64,000 nt of DNA, taken from Gemmatimonadota bacterium (GTDB taxonomy: Bacteria; Gemmatimonadota; Gemmatimonadetes; Longimicrobiales; Gaopeijiaceae). The notes beneath the pieces were generated by a model. That model was not told the DNA's origin. It worked only from the letters and a program-made list of their open reading frames with translations, and made no database searches. Below, one piece after another: positions 44,919 to 52,796 of this stretch. The number at the start of each line of letters is the position of its first letter. The first letter of the stretch is position 1. Made by a program: the position numbers and the translations under genes. The stretch lies in NCBI GenBank assembly GCA_012960225.1, contig DUBS01000033.1, forward strand, positions 1-64,000. The letters run 5' to 3'.

Positions 44919-46520
44919 ATGCGGTTCGCCGTACTAGTGTTGGTTTTCGCTAACCCAGTCCTCTTCCACCCGTCCCTCGCATTAGGACAAGCAAACACGA
45001 ACGACTGGGACCTACTCATTCGCAGTGGTACTGTGATAGATGGTAGTGGAGGACCTGCTTTCCGAGCTGACGTGGCAATTCAAGGAGATCGGATAGTAGC
45101 GGTATCGGAAGCCAGCTTGGATCCAGATCGTGCTAGTTATGTTATTGATGCTACCGGGATGGTTGTCAGCCCGGGATTCGTTGACCTCCACGCACACCTT
45201 GATCCTCTTCTCCGCCTTCCGGGCTCAGAAAGTCATGTCAGGCAAGGGGTGACAACCGCACTTGGTGGTCCGGACGGTGGTGGTCCCTGGCCCTTCGAGG
45301 CACATCTAGAGGCGATAGAACAGATTTCGGTAGGAATGAACGTTGGATTCCTAGTCGGGCACAATACAGTACGACAGACTGTCATGGGACTCGAAAATCG
45401 TGCTCCAACCCCATCTGAATTAGACCGCATGAAGAGTATGGTAGCAAAGGCAATGGAAGAGGGTGCCTGGGGTATTTCGACCGGACTGAAATACCTACCT
45501 GGGGCGTTCTCGGAACTTGAGGAGGTAATCGCGCTTGCAGAGATCGCAGGTCGAGAGGGAGGGTTTTATACCTCACATCTTAGGGAAGAAGGACTCGGGC
45601 TTCTGGATGGTGTTAGCGAAGCTCTCGAAATCGGGAAGCGCGCACAGCTACCGATCGTGCTTACTCACCATAAGGTGGTCGGACAACCAATGTGGGGGGC
45701 ATCGATCCGCACGCTCGCTATGGTTGACTCTGCTAGGGAAGCCGGCACCGATGCGATGATCGATCAATACCCCTATACCGCCAGCTATACGGGAATCGGA
45801 ATCCTTATTCCAGCTTGGGCAATGGCGGGAGGAGATGCGGCCCTCCTAGCTCGAATGAATGACTCAACCTTAGCCGACAGCATTCTCAACGGCATCGCAT
45901 TCAACATCATAAATGATCGCGGTGGCAATGACTTACGTCGTGTGCAATTTGCTCTCGTAGGCTGGGATAGAACTCTGGAAGGGAAAACACTGCATGATTG
46001 GGCCCTGAGGGAGAGTCTACCTTCCACGCCAGAGACTGGAGCCAGACTCGTCATTGAAGCAGTACGCCGAGGAGGAGCAAGTGCGATTTTTCATGCAATG
46101 AGTGAAGAAGATGTGGAGCGGATCATGGCCCATCCCTTCACGATGATCGCGTCCGATGGCCGTCTCACCCAACCTGGTGAAGGCCATCCACATCCGCGCT
46201 GGTACGGTACTTTCCCCCGAGTTTTAGGTCATTATGTACGTGATAAAAAGACCCTCTCAATGGTCGAGGCAGTTCGGAAAATGACCGCCTTACCGGCGGA
46301 ACGACTTGGTCTCAACATGCGCGGTCAAATCCAAGAGGGATGGTTCGCAGATGTCGTCGTATTCAATCCAGTAATCGTTAAGGACCAGGCAACATTCGAG
46401 CAACCTCATCAGTATCCGGTCGGAATCGACTGGGTGGTTATCAACGGGAAAATCACCGTCGAAGAGAGTTCATTCAGAGACGTTCGAGCAGGCCGAGTTC
46501 TCAGGCGACATCTAAACTGA
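44919..46520 (+). CDS. exported D-aminoacylase / N-acyl-D-amino-acid deacylase family amidohydrolase
   Basis: A 533-residue exported amidohydrolase. The signal peptide is residues 1-24 (ending ALGQA). The metal motif HAHLD follows GFVDL at about 92-96; GHNTVRQTVMGLENR, TSHLREEG, THHKVVGQ and the late ASDGRL carry the other ligands expected for the family. The ATG at 44919 is chosen because GGAGGA precedes it by about 5 bases; the open frame reaches 44799 without homology. It is a paralogue of the enzyme at 191-1795 but lacks a lipobox. Its 3' end overlaps the convergent DinB-like gene by 9 bases. Confidence 0.88.
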   Translation: MRFAVLVLVFANPVLFHPSLALGQANTNDWDLLIRSGTVIDGSGGPAFRADVAIQGDRIVAVSEASLDPDRASYVIDATGMVVSPGFVDLHAHLDPLLRLPGSESHVRQGVTTALGGPDGGGPWPFEAHLEAIEQISVGMNVGFLVGHNTVRQTVMGLENRAPTPSELDRMKSMVAKAMEEGAWGISTGLKYLPGAFSELEEVIALAEIAGREGGFYTSHLREEGLGLLDGVSEALEIGKRAQLPIVLTHHKVVGQPMWGASIRTLAMVDSAREAGTDAMIDQYPYTASYTGIGILIPAWAMAGGDAALLARMNDSTLADSILNGIAFNIINDRGGNDLRRVQFALVGWDRTLEGKTLHDWALRESLPSTPETGARLVIEAVRRGGASAIFHAMSEEDVERIMAHPFTMIASDGRLTQPGEGHPHPRWYGTFPRVLGHYVRDKKTLSMVEAVRKMTALPAERLGLNMRGQIQEGWFADVVVFNPVIVKDQATFEQPHQYPVGIDWVVINGKITVEESSFRDVRAGRVLRRHLN

Positions 46521-46985
46521 TTCTGTCTGGCCTCCACCCCCAAGCCTGTGATAGTAGATCTGCCCGAGATGCCAGCCCAAATGCCAAATCAGATGTAGCA
46601 GGAAGGCACGTGAACAAATCCTTCCCATCCGCTCTGGTGCTTTCGCTGGATAAATCTCGTCTAGCATTGAATCGTCTAGAGTCTCAAGCACGGCAGCAAC
46701 GGCCATCTTACACGCACGGATACGCTTAATGAGTTCAACGCGAGTAACGCGCTCAGAGAATTCAGTCCCACGATCCCTGATGTAACCGGAATTTCCGAGA
46801 CCCTCTGCTATGTAGTGCATCAAGTTGCCACACACATGCAGTGCGAGGTTGCCTGAAGAGTTCTTCTGATTCCCCAAAACAGTCCACAGTTTTGACTCAT
46901 TCGAGTACTGCGCTATCTCACCTTCAAGCCGGTCTAATTCATGATCGAAGAGGGTTGCAAAATCCCTACATTCCTGACTACTCAT
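46512..46985 (-). CDS. DinB-like (YfiT/DUF1572-type) protein
   Basis: A 157-residue four-helix-bundle protein of the DinB superfamily. The first His lies in HVCGNLMHYI (about 50-59); the C-terminal pair lies in HLIWHLGWHLGQIYYHRL (about 130-147). These would form the usual metal site. Such proteins include metal-dependent thiol transferases, among them bacillithiol transferases, which is of interest because bshA is in this window; the link is only suggestive. Single gene, convergent with the deacylase gene. Confidence 0.75.
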   Translation of the reverse strand: MSSQECRDFATLFDHELDRLEGEIAQYSNESKLWTVLGNQKNSSGNLALHVCGNLMHYIAEGLGNSGYIRDRGTEFSERVTRVELIKRIRACKMAVAAVLETLDDSMLDEIYPAKAPERMGRICSRAFLLHLIWHLGWHLGQIYYHRLGGGGQTESV

Positions 46986-47131
46986 ACATTTTGGCCCCAA
47001 ACTTGTATTGGTGTCACTCTGAAGACCGGCAAGCTACCAGTCCCTCAAAACCACGGCTATCTTTGAGGTGCACTGCCATACCCTTCGCCGGATGCTGACC
47101 ACAGTTTGTATCCTGAAAAGGTCTACCCAGT

Positions 47132-48079
47132 ATGACATCGAGCCTCGATTTCCTTAAGGCCCTCCGTGGGACACTGAGTGAAGAACGCCTAGAACTCGAT
47201 GTACCACTCGCCCCTCTGACGACCTTCAGAATCGGGGGACCAGCAGACCTCCTATACCGAGCACGTACCCCTAGCGAGTTGGCTGAGGCCGTGCTCGCAG
47301 CAAAAGCAGCAGGAGTGCCCTACTTCCTGCTGGGGCGGGGCGCGAACATCCTATTTGGTGACAAGGGATTCCGCGGCTTAGTCATCCGAAGCGAGGTCGG
47401 GGGAATAGAGTTTCTCGACAATGTCACCGTTAAGGCAGGTGCAGGTGTAGAAACATTTCCGGACCTAATTGATGCCACTGTAGCCCGAAATCTCGGCGGC
47501 CTCCACCATTTCGTCGGAATTCCGAGTACCGTAGGCGGCGCACTCTGGCAAAATCTCCACTTCCTCTCCCCTGCACCGAAACGTGAGCGCACGCTGTTCA
47601 TCGAAGAAGTCTTGGAGTCGGCAGAAGTCCTCACGGAAGAAGGCGAACTCAAAACAGTGAGTGTTGACTATTTCGAATTCGGTTACGATGAGAGTATCCT
47701 GCAGACCAAAAGCGACATCGTATTATCAGCGACATTCCGGCTAGAGGTTACTCCACTTGCTGACCTCAGGCGCGTCATGCGTGAAAACCTTGAATGGCGC
47801 GACACAAGACATCCTGATCTTTGGCTTTACCCCTGTGTTGGTTCAATCTTCCGGAAAGTTGATGGCATCGGAGCTGGTCGGCTAATCGACAAATGTGGAC
47901 TTAAGGGGCGAACTTACGGGGCCGCTGGGATTTTTCATAAACACGCAAATATTATCGTGAACCTTGGTGGCGCTACGGCTAACGAAGTCTGCTATCTGAT
48001 TAATCTGGCGCGGGACACTGTCGCTCGTGAGACCGGCCACGAATTGATCCAAGAGATCACTTTTGTAGGTGACTTCTAG
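47132..48079 (+). CDS. murB: MurB-type FAD-dependent reductase, atypical
   Basis: A 315-residue UDP-N-acetylenolpyruvoylglucosamine reductase homologue. TTFRIGGPADLL (about 30-41) and LGRGANILFGDKGFRG (67-82) mark the FAD domain; the catalytic-Ser region is CVGSIFRK (235-242) and the acidic end is QEITFVG. The usual N-A-G-A-Y-G segment after GGALWQN is replaced by LHFLSPAPKRER, and residues 222-233 differ from normal MurB. It is far from any cell-wall gene cluster. It may be the true MurB or a paralogue with another substrate. Confidence 0.75.
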   Translation: MTSSLDFLKALRGTLSEERLELDVPLAPLTTFRIGGPADLLYRARTPSELAEAVLAAKAAGVPYFLLGRGANILFGDKGFRGLVIRSEVGGIEFLDNVTVKAGAGVETFPDLIDATVARNLGGLHHFVGIPSTVGGALWQNLHFLSPAPKRERTLFIEEVLESAEVLTEEGELKTVSVDYFEFGYDESILQTKSDIVLSATFRLEVTPLADLRRVMRENLEWRDTRHPDLWLYPCVGSIFRKVDGIGAGRLIDKCGLKGRTYGAAGIFHKHANIIVNLGGATANEVCYLINLARDTVARETGHELIQEITFVGDF

Positions 48080-48116
48080 TCTCTGCCCATATCAAAGAGT
48101 TCCACCCGTTCTTTGC

Positions 48117-48158
48117 CCCAGTCCCACGTCGAAGCTATCGAAATATACTAGGACTGGG
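48117..48158. repeat. inverted repeat between convergent genes
   Basis: CCCAGTCC and GGACTGGG, 26 bases apart, lie between the murB stop and the end of the convergent esterase gene, partly inside the latter's last codons. It could act as a two-way terminator although no U-tract follows. Confidence 0.35.
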
Positions 48159-48807
48159 TCGCAAGTTGGCTCAGGGGCTGCGGATCAATCTCATGCCCAC
48201 CTGAATAAACGAGAACCTGATAAGTAATCCCGGCACTCTGGAGCCGCTCTTCTTCTTTCATTTTAGATTCTTCATCGAGAGCGGGGTCATCATTGCCCCT
48301 GACAATGATGAGTTCGGTATCCTTAAGGGTGCTACTTGCTAGCTCCATGTCTAAATCTGGAGGGAGATAATCTCCCCACAGAATCAACCGATCTGGTTGA
48401 ATCCTACCGAGAACAACCCATCGCACAGCAGTGGCAACACCCTGAGAGAAACCAAGCACGGTTGTGGAAGGGACAGGACCGATATCTTCCACGACAGTAT
48501 CTAGGTAACGCACGTAATCCTGGATCTCAAACTCCCGATCTTCGCGAGTCATCCAAGTGGCACCAACGATGGACTCAGGCCCGTGGCGCCCTGGCTCTTT
48601 ATCCAGATAGAAACGATTTAGTGCCTCTGGGGCCACAACCATTCTCGATTCATTCGCTAATGTTGTGAAACGATTCAGGAATCTAGAAGCTGTCTGTCTA
48701 TATCCGTGAAGCACGTACCAAAGTTCTCCTTCTTGATCGCAGTGTCCCACCCGGTAGTACCGTGCTGTGCGGGTCACCTCTAAGTGGTGCTCAGTCACCT
48801 CTGTCAT
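48148..48807 (-). CDS. phospholipase/carboxylesterase-like alpha/beta hydrolase
   Basis: A 219-residue cytoplasmic alpha/beta hydrolase of the carboxylesterase/YpfH type. The oxyanion region is LHGYRQTA (33-40), the nucleophile Ser121 lies in GFSQG, an Asp is likely in RGNDDPA, and His is in GGHEID near the end. No signal peptide. The substrate is unknown; an ester or lysolipid is typical. Single gene, convergent with murB. Confidence 0.85.
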   Translation of the reverse strand: MTEVTEHHLEVTRTARYYRVGHCDQEGELWYVLHGYRQTASRFLNRFTTLANESRMVVAPEALNRFYLDKEPGRHGPESIVGATWMTREDREFEIQDYVRYLDTVVEDIGPVPSTTVLGFSQGVATAVRWVVLGRIQPDRLILWGDYLPPDLDMELASSTLKDTELIIVRGNDDPALDEESKMKEEERLQSAGITYQVLVYSGGHEIDPQPLSQLATQS

Positions 48808-48938
48808 ACTAGCCCCTATAGGTCAACAGCTTCGTTAGCACAATCAACTAATATGCTCATCTTCAGTCCACGCGTTGCCGAACCGATGCGTACCCCCGAA
48901 GATAAGCGCCTTCTCTGAGAACCTTAACTCCCCACTGG

Positions 48939-49439
48939 ATGGCACGAACTCAAGAGTCTCCCGGTACGCAACTCCGGATCCTATGGGTGCGCCTTTTACG
49001 TTTCCCCGGAGGACGCTGGATCTTCAACAAGATCCTGGGATGGAAAATACCCTATACGGGGAAGCTTGGAGCAACAATCCTGATGCTTGAGCCAGGCCAT
49101 GTGAAAGCCCAACTCCGTGAACGCCGGGCTGTTCGAAATCATCTTCAGTCAATTCACGCAATTGCACTCGCGAATCTGGGAGAACTAACCACCGGACTCG
49201 CCCTGGTAGGAGCACTACCCGAATCCATTCGCGGAATTCTCGTCGGGCTGGACGTGTCCTATATGAAGAAAGCTCGTGGCACTATTGAATCAGAGGCGAC
49301 TTGTGAAATCCCCGAGGTGTATGAGCCGATGGATTACTGGGTTGACGCCAGGATCCGTGATAGCTCCGGAGACATGGTGGCTGAAGTCCGTGCACACTGG
49401 CGGCTTGGTCCCGTCCCGGAGAAGCAGAGTACTAAATGA
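48939..49439 (+). CDS. DUF4442 hotdog-fold thioesterase-like protein
   Basis: A 166-residue protein of the DUF4442/PaaI-like hotdog group. The core NHLQSIHAIALANLGELTTG (about 68-87) is the typical family segment that would hold an acyl-CoA, followed by the beta sheet ending VRAHWRLGP. The visible N-terminal region is helical. No strong Shine-Dalgarno, so the start is less sure. Its stop overlaps the next gene by 4 bases, so it is coupled to the nitronate monooxygenase-like enzyme. Confidence 0.75.
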   Translation: MARTQESPGTQLRILWVRLLRFPGGRWIFNKILGWKIPYTGKLGATILMLEPGHVKAQLRERRAVRNHLQSIHAIALANLGELTTGLALVGALPESIRGILVGLDVSYMKKARGTIESEATCEIPEVYEPMDYWVDARIRDSSGDMVAEVRAHWRLGPVPEKQSTK

Positions 49440-50419
49440 AACATGACACCCCTCTAACTCATCACGCGGCAATTCAGATCCCACTCATCTGTGGTCCGAT
49501 GTACCCATGTTCAAACCCAGAACTTGTGGCTGCCGCCTCAGATGCTGGAGCGATCGGTGTGGTGCAGCCTTCGTCACTGACTTATGTACATGGGCACGAT
49601 TTCAGGGAAGGCCTCAGGCTAATAAAATCAATTACTGACCGCCCGATCGGAATGAACGCACTCATTGAAGCCTCGTCCAAGATCTATCACAATAGAATGG
49701 TTAAGTGGATCGACATCGCTCTTGAGGAAGGCATCCGCTTCTTTATCACATCCCTTGGCAAGCCTCGCTGGGTGGTTGACCGCGTATCATCCGTGGGGGG
49801 AGTGGTTTATCACGACATCACCGAGCGCAAATGGGCTCTGAAAGCTGTGGACTCTGGCGTCCACGGCCTAATCGCGGTGAACAGGAGAGCGGGTGGCCAC
49901 GCGGGAGCTCTAGGACAAGCTCCTCTTCTTGAAGAGATCAGTGATTTGGGCCTTCCCGTGGTATGTGCTGGAGGAATCGGCACACCGGAACAATTCGTAG
50001 AGGCGCTCGGACTCGGATATGCTGGCGTGCAAATGGGCACGCGTTTCATCGCTACCACTGAATGTCGGGCAAGCACACCTTACAAACAGTCTATCCTGGA
50101 CGCTGAAGAAGACGACATAGTTTTGACTGAGCGGCTCAGCGGCATCCCTGTGGCTGTGATCAACACGCCCTATGTGCAGCGTCAAGGGACCAAGTCAGGC
50201 TTACTAGCACGGTGGATGCTCCGAGGTCGACGAACAAAACACCTTATGCGGACGATTTACGCCCTAAAATCTACATTCGAACTCAAGCGTACTTCACTTG
50301 ATGAGCAAGGCACTAAAGACTATTGGCAAGCCGGTTGCTCAGTATCTGGAATCGATGAAATCCTTTCAGCTCGTGAAGTCGTAAAACGTTGTGCTGATGC
50401 ACTCACGGCAGCGCCCTGA
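49436..50419 (+). CDS. nitronate monooxygenase family flavoprotein
   Basis: A 327-residue FMN-binding TIM-barrel enzyme of the NMO/2-nitropropane-dioxygenase family. The N-terminal PLICGPMYPCSNPEL (16-30), NRRAGGHAG with the catalytic-type His (149-157) and the phosphate-binding CAGGIGTPEQ and GVQMGTRF segments are intact. Such enzymes oxidise nitronates or reduce enoyl groups (FabK-like). Next to an acyl-CoA-type hotdog protein, a lipid-related or detoxifying role is possible. Overlaps the upstream gene (ATGA); 13 bases before the M55 peptidase. Confidence 0.85.
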   Translation: MKHDTPLTHHAAIQIPLICGPMYPCSNPELVAAASDAGAIGVVQPSSLTYVHGHDFREGLRLIKSITDRPIGMNALIEASSKIYHNRMVKWIDIALEEGIRFFITSLGKPRWVVDRVSSVGGVVYHDITERKWALKAVDSGVHGLIAVNRRAGGHAGALGQAPLLEEISDLGLPVVCAGGIGTPEQFVEALGLGYAGVQMGTRFIATTECRASTPYKQSILDAEEDDIVLTERLSGIPVAVINTPYVQRQGTKSGLLARWMLRGRRTKHLMRTIYALKSTFELKRTSLDEQGTKDYWQAGCSVSGIDEILSAREVVKRCADALTAAP

Positions 50420-50432
50420 TATTGGAGGTACA

Positions 50433-51341
50433 ATGAATAGAACCAAGATGCTTGCCCTTTCGATCGTGCTTATGGGGCTCATATCTCCAGATGTCATTGT
50501 TGCCCAAGACAATGGCCTGAAAATCTATATCTCAGCCGACATGGAGGGACTGGTTGGTGCGGTGACCTCTGATCAACTCGGGCCAAGCGGTTTCGAGTAT
50601 CAGAGGTTTCGCCAAATCATGACCAATGAAGTAAACGCTGCGATTGAAGCCGCTAGAGAGATGGGTGCTACCGAAATCCTGATTTCCGATTCTCACGGGA
50701 ATGGGGAGAACCTGCTCATCGAACAACTGCCCGATGATATCCAACTCATCCGTTCTTGGCCCCGCCCCCTGATGATGATGGAGGGTATCGATGAAACCTT
50801 TGATGCCGTGATCTTCATCGGATATCACTCCAGTACAACGAACACTAAAGGAGTTCGAGCGCACACTATTTCGAGCGCCAATCTTACAGCAATTCGGTTG
50901 AACGGGATTGAGATGCTCGAGGCCAGCATCAACGCTGCTATTGCAGGAGATTTCGGGGTCCCGGTAGTGATGATCTCGGGAGACGACGCAGTCGTTGAAG
51001 AAGCCCATCGCGTAGTGGGAGACATGGAAGGAGCTATAGTCAAATGGGCTCTTGGTTTTCACTCAGCCCGCACACTGATGCCTGAAGCTGCCTACGAGGT
51101 CATTCGTAACCATGTCAGGGCGGCACTCAGCCGTGTGGAGGATTTCGAGCCCTATATTTTGGAAGGTCCTATTGAGCTCGAAATCTCATTCAAGAACTAT
51201 CTACCAGCTGAGGTTATGGCCTACCTCCCTAACGTGAATCGGGTAGATGCTCACACAATCCGTTTTATAGGAAATGACATGACGGAGGTGAGTAAGTTCA
51301 TCGCGTTCACTACCCGTTACGCTGTCGACATCACACCCTAA
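50433..51341 (+). CDS. exported M55 family D-aminopeptidase (DppA-like)
   Basis: A 302-residue M55 peptidase that would release D-amino acids from peptides, with zinc bound in the D-M-E-G (36-39) and D-S-H-G-N (86-90) motifs; GYHS is also present. Unlike cytosolic DppA it carries a signal peptide (about 1-25, ending VIVAQ), so it acts in the envelope. The ATG at 50433 has GGAGGT upstream. Third gene of a three-gene plus-strand unit. The presence of D-aminoacylases in the same window suggests the cell uses D-amino acid material, for instance from peptidoglycan. Confidence 0.9.
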   Translation: MNRTKMLALSIVLMGLISPDVIVAQDNGLKIYISADMEGLVGAVTSDQLGPSGFEYQRFRQIMTNEVNAAIEAAREMGATEILISDSHGNGENLLIEQLPDDIQLIRSWPRPLMMMEGIDETFDAVIFIGYHSSTTNTKGVRAHTISSANLTAIRLNGIEMLEASINAAIAGDFGVPVVMISGDDAVVEEAHRVVGDMEGAIVKWALGFHSARTLMPEAAYEVIRNHVRAALSRVEDFEPYILEGPIELEISFKNYLPAEVMAYLPNVNRVDAHTIRFIGNDMTEVSKFIAFTTRYAVDITP

Positions 51342-51361
51342 TAATGCTCAGGAGATTCCTG

Positions 51362-51428
51362 GTCTGGTTACTCAGTCTTTTCCAAGGAACACCGGGGACG
51401 GACTATTCACCCGTAGAAAAGACCAGAC
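51362..51428. repeat. long interrupted hairpin between convergent genes
   Basis: GTCTGG (51362-51367) pairs with CCAGAC (51423-51428), and TCTTTTC (51376-51382) with GAAAAGA (51416-51422), leaving an 8-base bulge and a 33-base loop. It lies between the M55 stop and the stop of the convergent membrane-protein gene. It may be a two-way terminator or an RNA structure. Confidence 0.4.
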
Positions 51429-51477
51429 AAAGAGAAGAGTAAGGCTCAATTAAATCTTCAATAGCCATAACCACATG

Positions 51478-51747
51478 CTAGCCCTCTGTATGGCTTTCGC
51501 TAACAAGAGTATTCACACTGTGCTCATCCGGCTGCGAACCACCACTCAACCCAATCTTTGGGTATATCCACGCGACAGTGATCGAAATCGGTACTCCAAG
51601 AATCAAGCCGATAAGTAGTGCGCGGGGAAAGAGGTCAGGCAACGCCAAAATTCTGGATAACACCGATGCGCTTAGAAAAACAATTACTGATCCAACAGCA
51701 TAGCTTAAAAGAACTATGACGACCCTTCTGACTTTGCCCTTACTCAC
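51478..51747 (-). CDS. small two-span membrane protein
   Basis: An 89-residue protein with two membrane segments (about 8-30 and 42-64) and a hydrophilic tail. Its layout, RRVVIVLLSYAVG...LPDLFPR...GVPISITVAWIYP, resembles the N-terminal membrane anchor found on many bacterial TPR and adenylate-cyclase-like proteins, which ends in F/LPxALVLAW. Here the anchor stands alone. It overlaps the upstream hydrolase gene by 4 bases (51744-51747). Confidence 0.65.
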   Translation of the reverse strand: MSKGKVRRVVIVLLSYAVGSVIVFLSASVLSRILALPDLFPRALLIGLILGVPISITVAWIYPKIGLSGGSQPDEHSVNTLVSESHTEG

Positions 51748-52709
51748 CTTGGTAACTCTGCTAAGAATTTTGCTAGAGTAGATACCAGTCCCGCCTGGTC
51801 CTCTACATAGGGAAAATGTCCGCTCTCGAGCACAGCCAGAAAACCTAAGGGAAGCGTATCTGCAAGAGCTCGCGACATCGCTACCGGCGGAATATCGTAA
51901 CGACCATGCACAATTAGGGTGGGTACTTCAATCTCAGGAAGTCGGCCCCACCAATCGATTGCATCTAGGTCCTCGCCAAGGAGTCTCGCTACCTCCTGAC
52001 CATTCTGGGCAGTCCTGACAGAAAGGTTCAAGTCTAGCTCATCGACCAACTCCCTATCCCGAAACATACTCCTGAAAGATGCACGATAAACTTGGCTAAT
52101 AGTTACAGGATCCTGAGCCCGGAAACCTTCGGAAGCCATAAGTCTTTCTAGTTCGGTAACATCTTGCTCACTCTGAGCAGCAGATTGCCGCGTTGCAGTA
52201 GCACCTGAAAATTTCTTCCCAGGTTCTACGGGATTCATTAAAACAAGCCCATTCACATTGAGCGGATACTTGATCGCGTAGCCTAACGCGATCAGGGCTC
52301 CGAACGAGTGGGCAAGTAATGTGACCTTCTCATACTCAAGCGTCTGTCGGAGAACATCGACATCGTCTACAAACGTATCGAGGCTTATAACATCCGGGGC
52401 TAGTGTAGCCTCGGATCGTCCTGTACCTCGTTGATCGTAGTACACGAGAGTATTTCGGCTAGCAAGGATATCGAGGCCGGGCTGAAGGTAGTTATGGTCT
52501 AACCCTGGTCCGCCATGAATAACGACTATTGGAGAACCCGACCCGATTACTTCATAGAAGATCTGGCCATCCTCCAGGCTGAGAAGTCCTTGCTTGGATG
52601 TTTGCGCTGAAAGAGAGATGGCCGAGAAAGTCGCTGCCATGGATGTCATCCACACCGCCCGGGCGACACTTCTCCTAAGAGGCGCAACATTGACAGCTAA
52701 ATGAGTCAC
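51744..52709 (-). CDS. exported S33-type alpha/beta hydrolase (proline iminopeptidase-like)
   Basis: A 321-residue alpha/beta hydrolase with a signal peptide (about 1-36, RRSVARAVW...SLSAQ). The oxyanion motif HGGPG is at 65-69, YYDQRGTGRS at about 90-99, and the nucleophile Ser135 lies in A-H-S-F-G. The Asp is in GRYDIPP, and His is in SGHFPY. This layout is typical of S33 prolyl aminopeptidases, epoxide hydrolases and related esterases; the precise substrate is open. It lies 87 bases after the RND pump gene and may be in the same unit, coupled to the small membrane protein. Confidence 0.85.
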   Translation of the reverse strand: MTHLAVNVAPLRRSVARAVWMTSMAATFSAISLSAQTSKQGLLSLEDGQIFYEVIGSGSPIVVIHGGPGLDHNYLQPGLDILASRNTLVYYDQRGTGRSEATLAPDVISLDTFVDDVDVLRQTLEYEKVTLLAHSFGALIALGYAIKYPLNVNGLVLMNPVEPGKKFSGATATRQSAAQSEQDVTELERLMASEGFRAQDPVTISQVYRASFRSMFRDRELVDELDLNLSVRTAQNGQEVARLLGEDLDAIDWWGRLPEIEVPTLIVHGRYDIPPVAMSRALADTLPLGFLAVLESGHFPYVEDQAGLVSTLAKFLAELPR

Positions 52710-52796
52710 TTCATACCCCAGTCGAACAACGGCATAAGAGTCGTCTGTATTGACTCCGGGTCAGATCTCGCCGTGGGACGAAGCAGCCTGCTCCTA

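Noticed and set aside
47043-47068. CCTCAAA/TTTGAGG inverted repeat before murB
   Set aside because: Short arms and no U-tract; could arise by chance in a 130-base gap.
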